This document shows, one piece after another, positions 57,255 through 64,000 of a stretch of 64,000 bases of DNA. A program made the translations under genes and the position numbers. The first letter of the stretch is position 1. Every line of letters starts with the position of its first letter. Origin of the DNA: Xiphophorus maculatus (taxonomy: Eukaryota; Chordata; Actinopteri; Cyprinodontiformes; Poeciliidae); contig NC_036453.1 of the NCBI RefSeq assembly GCF_002775205.1, forward strand, positions 14,340,594 through 14,404,593, written 5' to 3'. Below the pieces are notes generated by a model that worked only from the letters and a program-made list of their open reading frames with translations, made no database searches and was not told the DNA's origin.

Positions 57255-58275
57255 CGTCATCGACAGGCGATGGTGTCATCAGCAGCCGCCTTTAATGAAT
57301 TATTTCAACATGTTTAATTGATTTAATATCCTCCTGTTTGAATATTCTCATTTTTATTCAGTTTGTTTCTCAAGTTTTATTTAATTTACTTTGTTTCTGT
57401 TTTTATTTGAAATCTTTATTTGATGTTTTGATGTTAACCTTGAAACTTTGTGGAAATGCTTCATATAAAGATTTTATACATTTTATAACTGTCTATTATT
57501 TAGGTTTATTTCCTTATGAAAATATGATAATTATGTAATAGAAACATGACAGTGGAGCCTAGCGGATCCAGAAGCTTCTCCCTTAAAGAATATTTCCTGG
57601 GAGATCTAACACACCGGCACCCTGACCAGGATGTTAAAAGCTTTGTTCAGCGGCGAAAGACCTTTGGAGGAAAACTGTGATTAAAGAAAAAGAAAATGTT
57701 CAGATAAGATGAAGCAGAACCAGAATACTGGTACTGGAAAACCATCCTAAATATAGGACCTGTTTCACCAAACAAAAGAATGTAAACATTTATTTTTTTA
57801 TTATTTAAAAAAAAACATAAGAAAACAGACAAATTACTCTTATACCTCGAATAAAAAGCAAAAAATAAATAACAATGTAAAGTTTTATTGAAGGGTCTCA
57901 GACAGAATCTACTAAATACTAAAATATTTTTGACAAATGCTCAATAAAAATTTTGTTTTACTTTATTTTTTATTTTTTAAACCTGCATTCAACCGTCAAT
58001 ATATTATAACAGAATTGAATATAATATATCAATGTCAACAGCTTTTCAGGAAATACAAAGAAATATACCTATAAACTAATTTAAACACGCTAAAAACATC
58101 ACAAACAGAGTCAGATTATCAACTTTAACTGTAATTCAAAGTAATTTTAATAACATAGTTTTATTAAAATGATATTCTGCTCCGATCTAATGTGGAAAGA
58201 TTAATTATAATATAAAATAATAATATAATGAGTGCAGTTCAGTGTCTTGTCGCTGGTGGCGCTGTAGTCGTGCTG
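57255..58275. other. AT-rich intergenic region before nhp2
   Basis: The first part is the 3' UTR of the PLAC8-type gene. The rest is AT-rich sequence with no gene or clear repeat family. Confidence 0.5.
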
Positions 58276-58285
58276 TTTTCCTTTC
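58276..58285 (+). promoter_or_regulatory. Possible pyrimidine-rich (TCT/TOP-like) initiator of nhp2
   Basis: TTTTCCTTTC about 115 bp upstream of the nhp2 start, in a TATA-less region. Such tracts mark start sites of many translation and ribosome-biogenesis genes. Position and composition are the only evidence. Confidence 0.3.
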
Positions 58286-58399
58286 AGAGCAGAAGAAGAA
58301 GCTGAACCTCGTGTGTCTGCCTGCTGGAGTGGTTCGGCTGGATGTTGTGATTGACTGGGATCCTAAACCAGGCAGCAGATCATCGATTATCGATCAGAA

Positions 58400-59534
58400 A
58401 TGACTAAAGTGAAGAAGGAGAAGGTTTCGGACGGAGAGGAAGCCGCGGCGGCGGAAGCGGGGGGACCAGAGCGGAGCTACGCCGAGCTGGTCGCTCACCT
58501 CAACCCCATCGCCCAGCCGCTGGCCTCCAGGAAGCTCAGCAAGAAGCTCTACAAGTGCGTGAAGAAAGGTAGGAAGCCCGGGAAGGTTCTGCACGTTTCC
58601 GCGTCCCGGTTATCTGGTACCGGAAGTTCCAGCTGCTGTTTGTGTTTCTTCTGTAGCCGCGAAGGGGAAGAACATCCGGCGGGGAGTCAAGGAGGTCCAG
58701 AAGTTCATCAACAAAGGAGAGAAAGGGTGAGTCCCAGGGGTCAGAGGTCATGTAGGCTGGCAGCTGCAGGGTGCTAATACTTCGGGGAAAGTATTCACAT
58801 GCTAAACACGGAAAACGTTAATAACGACTGGTTCTGATACCAAATATTAATGGAGAACATCTGAAGCTCTGAGGGCTTTTAAACATGTGAACAGGTATAG
58901 CTACCCATCATGCACTGGGGCTCAGGTGTGCTAACGCTGCTGCTCTACCTGCAGCATCGTGGTTCTGGCCGGAGACACGCTGCCCATCGACGTCTACAGC
59001 CACCTTCCGGTCATGTGCGAGGACCGCAACCTGCCCTACGCCTACATCCCGTCTAAAGTGGTGAGTGGGATCAAACATCCGGTCCGGTTCGGCTGCTTTA
59101 AAGACCCGGTCCGGTCTCGTCTGACCGCTGGGGAAAGAACCCGGTCCACAACCTGAATGGTTTTTTTCCCTATCTGCAGACTTTTATTGTGAAATGCTTG
59201 TTTATTTCTGTCTTTTATTGTGAAAAGTTTCAAAGGGGCTTATTTTGAAAAGCACAAATTTTATTGAAGCATTTTGAAGACTCCTGATGTATTTTATTGT
59301 GAAAAGCTGGTCTGTTACGACTCTTACTTTGAAATCTGCTGCTTTTAATTGACTTTTTCTTTTTTTAGAGTCTAATTATCTTCCTCTTACTTTGAAATGC
59401 CTGTGCAGGATCTGGGCTCTTCCGCCGGCTCCAAGCGGCCGACCTGCGTCATCCTGATCAAACCTCACGCGGACTACCAGGACGCCTACGATGAGTGTCT
59501 GGATGAGGTGTCTCACCTGCCCAAACCGCTCTGA
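58400..59534 (+). CDS. nhp2: H/ACA ribonucleoprotein complex subunit 2 (NHP2)
   Basis: A core protein of H/ACA snoRNPs in nucleoli and Cajal bodies, needed for rRNA and snRNA pseudouridylation and for telomerase RNA stability; it belongs to the L7Ae/NHP2L1 RNA-binding family. Exons: 58400-58568, 58657-58726, 58955-59060 and 59409-59534; 471 nt, 156 residues against 153 in human. All introns are GT-AG (phases 1, 2, 0). Sequence landmarks nearly identical to human: NPIAQPLASRKLSKKLYKC, IRRGVKEVQKFINKGEKG, VLAGDTLPIDVYSHLPVMC, EDRNLPYAYIPSK, GSKRPTCVILIKPH and YQDAYDECLDEV. The N-terminus (MTKVKKEKVSDGEE) is charged and variable, as in the family. A possible ATTAAA polyadenylation signal is at about 59758. 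Confidence 0.97.
59181..59408 (+). repeat. Loose tandem repeat in nhp2 intron 3 reaching the splice acceptor
   Basis: Six copies of a CTTTTATTGTGAAATGC-like word (variants TTTTATTGTGAAAAG, CTTATTTTGAAAAGC, CTCTTACTTTGAAATCTGC, CTCTTACTTTGAAATGC) spaced 25-70 bp apart. The last copy runs directly into the exon 4 acceptor CTGTGCAG. Confidence 0.65.
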
Positions 59535-59769
59535 GCCAATCAGGACGCAGCTCATCTGAACTCAGCCAATCAGGACGCAGCGCCTGCCTTACATTTAAAG
59601 GCGCAGTACGCCCTGATTTCTCCCAGAATCTCATGTGTCTCTGCTGCGCTAGCAGTTTTCACCCGTTTCCAGTGTTTGTGCTAAGCTAAGCTAATGATGG
59701 ACTGAAGGACGCTGCCCCCTGCTGGACACTGGAAGCCATGTTTCTAGTTTTTTTATATTAAAAATGTTA

Positions 59770-62682
59770 AAACTGGAGTTTCTGGAGTTATTTGTTTGGA
59801 TAAAGATTATTCATAGTGTTTAAAGGATAAATGCTGCAGGAACTTGATTTCTCCGGTTTCTCTTGTGCAAAAGTCTTCAACCCCCCTACTTTTTGTGAAC
59901 CCTGGGAGGAAAGTATTTTAAAAATGAACAGAATATTTTTCTTTTTCATTGCCACAAAAAGTAAAATAATTAGTTCAATATAAATATCACTTCCTGTGTG
60001 TTTTGTAACACAAATGTAAAAAAACTAAGGTGTTTTTTTGTTGTTTCTCACTATAACCTCATTAAATGTTTTTAGAATTTTCCAAACAGTTTTGTTTAAA
60101 ACATTTCTTCCACTTTATATAATACATTTTGGTTTTCTCAACAGAAAAGGAATAAAACTATAATAGCTTAATTCATAAGTTGTGGTTAACCTCAACATTT
60201 TTAAGTGAGTTAGTTTAAGAAAGAGCTAAATTGTTGCAACAACATAAAAAGCCCAATCATTCCACCAATATCAATTTCATTTAACATTTGAAAATCAGTT
60301 TTCTTATAATGGGCTTTTTTTATTTCTTAAAACTAAATTTTTCTGCTCGGTTTGTCTTATTAAATGGAACTTTTTTTAGTTGTGATGTGCGACTTTAAAA
60401 ACTGTTTTTGTATCTTTAATTTATTTATTTTAATTAAATAAAGATTTTTAAAAATCACCTGCATTACTTCAGTTTGGCCACGTGGTGGCAGCAGATCTCT
60501 GTTTAAGCCGAGATTGATTGCGGAAGAACAAGTCCGATTTATTTTCATTAATTTATTATAAATATTTACTTATACTCATCTGAGTTTTTTAAAATCTTTT
60601 TCTGTAAGTTTATTTTAAGTATAAACTTTAAATAGTTTTTTATTTATTATTTATTTATAATTAACCTGACCTCCAGATCGGTTCTGTTAACTGGACCGGT
60701 TCTGCTGCTGTCCATTCCTCGAACCGTGAACTTTGTTCTCAGATGTTCTGAAGAGTCCTGGTTCTGTGAGTCCAGAACCGGTTCTGAGCTCTCACTATAA
60801 CCCTAAACCCGTCCTGAACCTCTTCAGTTCTCTCTTTTATCTCCCACACCTGCTGGCCTGACCTTTAACCCCGGGACTACTGGGTCCGTTTGGGCCGACC
60901 GGTTCCCGACGGCTCATGAACTGCTGCAGACCTGCCCGGGCTGGTCCCGAACCGACCCGAATTCAACCCCCCACCCCCTCTCCACTCGTTGCCCGGGGCA
61001 ACGGGAACTTTCCACTGCCGAGCCAGAGGAGAGAGAGATCCTTCTGTCAACAGGTAGCTGTCAACAGGGTCGGTTCCGTTAAACCGGGCCAGTGGTTCTG
61101 ACGTTTCATTAAGAACCTCAAAGTTCTGCCAGATCGTCTCGTGGTTCCATTGGGTTCGTTTTTATTTTCCAGCTTTGTGTCGTTCGTTAAAGAGTTTCAA
61201 ATGGACCCCAAAGGTTCTAGAACCTAGAAGTTTCTGCTGACCCAGAAAGAGCTGCTCAGATTAAATCCATCTTCCCATGTCTGGACCGGGTCTGGAGAGG
61301 TTCTGAAGGTTCTTAAGTTTGGTCCAATCATTTTGTCCTGCTGGTTCTGTTGGGTTCTGATGCGGTTTCAGGTGGATGTGTTTATGGGTCCATTAAAGGT
61401 ATTAGAAGTTCTGGAAGGATTATTTGGTTCTGCAGGTGTTTCTGGGTTCTTTAGTTGCAACAACAGAAATAATTTGGGTTGTTTTGCCTGAGAGAAGAAA
61501 AATATGAATTCATTCATCCAGTCATGTTTCACTGAATGATTCATCTATAAATTTAAATATTCAGCTAAGATAAATAACCTGATTGTTGCTTTAAATCTTC
61601 ACTGTGTGACTTTATTTATTAGCTCTAGTAGTTTTATTGGCTCTTTGTGATTAAATTTTAATCTTTTTTACATTTAGTGCTGGAAAATCAACTTTTTCTG
61701 GCAGTTTAAATTTTTATCGTCCTGTCTGTGTGATGTGTGTGTTCTGCTTCAACACACACACTCTGCTGCTGCTGGTGGGTGTGTGTGTGTCTGGGGGGTT
61801 CAACCATCTAACTGCCAGTAAACAAAATTACTGCCTAACATTTGCATAACGTCACACACACACACACACCTACACACACACACCCCACCCTGACGGAGCC
61901 TCCAGGATGAACCAAACATCTCAGCCTTCGTCTGTCTGACTCTTCATCACCTCAGTTCGTTATCTCTGAGTCAGGAGGAAAAACTGAAATAAATAATAAT
62001 AATAATAATCAGAACCGAACACTATACAAAAAAAACTTTTTGGAAGGACTGCAGTTTTTACAGTGAACACTCATCTGACTTGCTGAAAATATACTTTAAA
62101 TTAGTTTCATTTGTTTTTCAGCTAAAGTTAATTTTAAGTTTCGCCTTATTTTAAGTGTACTGAGACATTTGCATTAGAATCTGGACTAAGATTGGAAAGA
62201 TTGGCAAGATTTTGTGTTCTTGCAGTGTGAATACTTTTAGAATAGAAAAGGTGCAACAGTAGCAAAGTGAAAGGTAATTAAGCCAATTTTATTCATAAGC
62301 CCTTTAAAGACAACAAAACTGAACCAACATCATATAAAAAGAGCAAAATAAAACCAACAGAAAAGATGAAATACAACTTGACAAACAAAATGGCCTCCAT
62401 TCATTCTGGGTCACAAGCTAAAGACAACAGAAGGGTTTTCAAAACAGCTTTTAAAATAACATCAATAAATCAAAGCAATATTCATACAAAGATTAGAAAA
62501 TAAAACATATAAAAATAGAATAAAGAATAACATTAATTCCTCTGTTACATAATTAACATGAAACTAAAGATAGTGTTGAATAAATATTTTTAACTCAGCC
62601 AGCAACAGTGTGTTGATCTCCTTGTTCACCTCCCACCATCACATGTAAATGCTGTGCGGCCTGTAAGTTGTGGCTGCGGCTG
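59770..62682. other. Intergenic region downstream of nhp2
   Basis: AT-rich to 60660, then GGTTCTG-rich sequence with a GC-richer patch at 60840-61100, CA/GT microsatellites at about 61755-61885, and a dispersed A-rich repeat-like segment at about 62280-62540. No coding exon recognised. Confidence 0.5.
60988..61002. promoter_or_regulatory. Perfect RFX X-box palindrome
   Basis: GTTGCCCGGGGCAAC: two perfect half-sites, GTTGCC and GGCAAC, with a 3-nt spacer, matching the RFX-family X-box (GTNRCC N0-3 RGYAAC). It sits in a GC-richer patch (about 60840-61100) within AT-rich DNA, so it may mark a promoter of a gene starting here or to the right. No first coding exon is recognisable. Confidence 0.45.
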
Positions 62683-62821
62683 GGGGCCTCACCATGGCCA
62701 GGGGCCTCCATGGCCAGGGGCCTCACCATGGCCAGGGGCCTCACCATGGCCAGGGGTCTCACCATGGCCAGGGGCCTCACCATGGCCAGGGGCCTCACCA
62801 TGGCCAGGGGTCTCTCCGCAG
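62683..62821. repeat. 18-bp minisatellite, 7 units plus a partial one
   Basis: Unit GGGGCCTCACCATGGCCA at 62683, 62717, 62735, 62753, 62771 and 62789, with a 16-bp unit at 62701 and a partial unit to 62821. Two units carry GGGGTCTC. Because 18 is a multiple of three, every frame encodes a six-residue repeat; the ORFs are shadows of the repeat. Confidence 0.95.
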
Positions 62822-62939
62822 CAGCTGGGGGTAAACGAGCAGCACACTCTGGAGTCTGTGATCCTGATGCCGCTGATAGCTGCTGAGTGTGACGACGTGT
62901 TAAGTGTCAACAGACGCAACACTTACGTGATGTTATCTC

Positions 62940-62983
62940 CCACACACACACGAGCGCGCACACCCCCCCACACACACACACAT
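62940..62983. repeat. CA-rich simple repeat
   Basis: CACACA tracts interrupted by CGAGCGCG and a C run. Confidence 0.8.
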
Positions 62984-63289
62984 GAGTTTCCATTTTAAAA
63001 GTTCAGATATTAACAGATTTATTGATGACTTGAAGTTCTGTGGTTCCACTGAGAAGAACTTTCTTTTAAAAGCTGAAGCTGCTGAACCGGACCGGTCCGG
63101 ATCGGTTTCTGGGGGAATAGTGGCTGGAAGTTTGTGTGATTTTTAGATAAAATCAAAGAAACAAGGCTGATGAAAGTCAAATCCTCCTTGATCTACAGGA
63201 ACGCTACGGAACCAAAAAAGATCATGTTTGTGTTTTTGACGGTGATCCGGGTCAGAACTGTAGTCATCAACCAGAACATGAACTGGACC

Positions 63290-63620
63290 TTTATGGTGCA
63301 TTCAGGTACAGCTCATCACCTGGATACAAACTCATTCAGTACATTGGAATATTATTGACAAGCCCATTTATTTCAGGAACTTCATCACTTAGTAAGTATT
63401 ATATAGATTACATACAAATGGATGTTTGAAAGCCTTTATTTCTCATAATTATGATGAAAACTTGACAATTAAATTAGAACATCACATAAGACTAATAAAA
63501 GATTAAAACAAACAAAAGTTTTAATACTGAAGTGTAGACTTAATGAAAAGTGTGTTTAATATCTGCTTAAAGGTTATTGTTTTCAAAGGATACATTTAAT
63601 CTGACAAAAAAGATTCATTG
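63290..63620. repeat. Unclassified dispersed repeat
   Basis: Wording such as ATTAGAACATCACATAAGAC and AAGCCTTTATTTCTCATAAT matches, from memory, a repeat frequent in fish genomes. No ends or coding content are clear. Confidence 0.35.
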
Positions 63621-63714
63621 GGACTATTATTATAATCTAATATATCTATACTATGGGGTGCTGCTGTAAATACCAGCTAAATAGGCCGATGTAAGGAAGC
63701 TAGTTAGCTAGCTA

Positions 63715-63995
63715 GCTCCGAGCTAAATATGTAGCTTCCTAACTATATATTTCGTTTATAAACTAAATATGTAGCTTCAATCTAAATATTTAGTTAGTAC
63801 ACTACGCATTTAGTTTGCGAAATAAACGTTTAGTTTGTAAAGCAAATATTTAGGTCAAATCTTTAGAACTAAGCCAGTAAGCTCCGTGCTAGCTAGCTCC
63901 GTGCTAGCTAGATGGTTAGCTCTGAATATTTTTATTTTGTAAGTATTCAGCTTGAAAACTATATATTTAGTTTACAAACTAATATTCCGTTTGAA
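63715..63995. repeat. Array of AACTAAATATTTAG-type modules, copy 4
   Basis: Direct and inverted AAACTAAATATGTAGCTTC, TCTAAATATTTAGTTAG and AACTATATATTTAGTTT words plus GCTAGCTAGCTCCG repeats, continuing towards the window edge. Confidence 0.65.
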
Positions 63996-64000
63996 GTGAA

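Noticed and set aside
62595-62998. ORFs with repeated MVRPLA, ARGLTM or PWPGAS units
   Set aside because: The 18-bp minisatellite is open in several frames on both strands; there is no start context or splice partner.

Overview
The window looks like nuclear DNA of a teleost fish, probably a percomorph. It has GT-AG introns, long AT-rich non-coding stretches, CA/TA microsatellites and many small transposon-derived repeats. The recognisable genes match human families on chromosome 5q: ADRA1B and the TIM (HAVCR/TIMD) cluster at 5q33, and NHP2 at 5q35. This supports a conserved syntenic block rather than a chance mixture.

Layout. (1) 1-9150, minus strand: an alpha-1B adrenergic receptor gene. 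Three coding exons are present (TM1-TM2, TM3-TM4, TM5-TM6); the TM7/C-tail exon lies beyond the left edge. The part that is one exon in mammals is cut by two additional introns, and one 3' splice site is a pure UG repeat. (2) 9150-33550: about 24 kb with no gene I can name. It holds MITE-like repeats, tandem repeats, perfect hairpins, LINE debris and one doubtful acidic ORF. (3) 33568-51200, plus strand: a TIM-receptor cluster. TIM-A (33656-36663) has a split IgV domain and apparently an exon made from a MITE. A headless partial copy (40150-41530) keeps only stalk, transmembrane and a shortened tail. A tRNA-Asp(GTC) follows. TIM-B (43229-50439) is complete, with a mammalian TIM-1-like tyrosine tail. 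(4) 52593-55042, minus strand: a GPI-anchored protein with two Ly6/uPAR domains. (5) 56271-57254, plus strand: a cornifelin/PLAC8 cysteine-rich protein. (6) 58400-59534, plus strand: nhp2, the H/ACA snoRNP core protein. (7) 59535-64000: non-coding, with a perfect RFX X-box, an 18-bp minisatellite and an AT-rich short-module repeat.

TIM-A and TIM-B, the headless copy and the Ly6 gene form a neighbourhood of cell-surface proteins that has been rearranged by transposons and partial duplication. The most original observations are the in-frame MITE exon predicted in TIM-A, the headless TIM module whose splice phases fit TIM-A, the shared loss of one TIM-specific disulfide with a Trp-to-Pro change in the ligand loop, and the UG-repeat splice acceptor in adra1b. 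All exon models were built by eye from splice consensus, reading phase and family knowledge; no transcript data were available.
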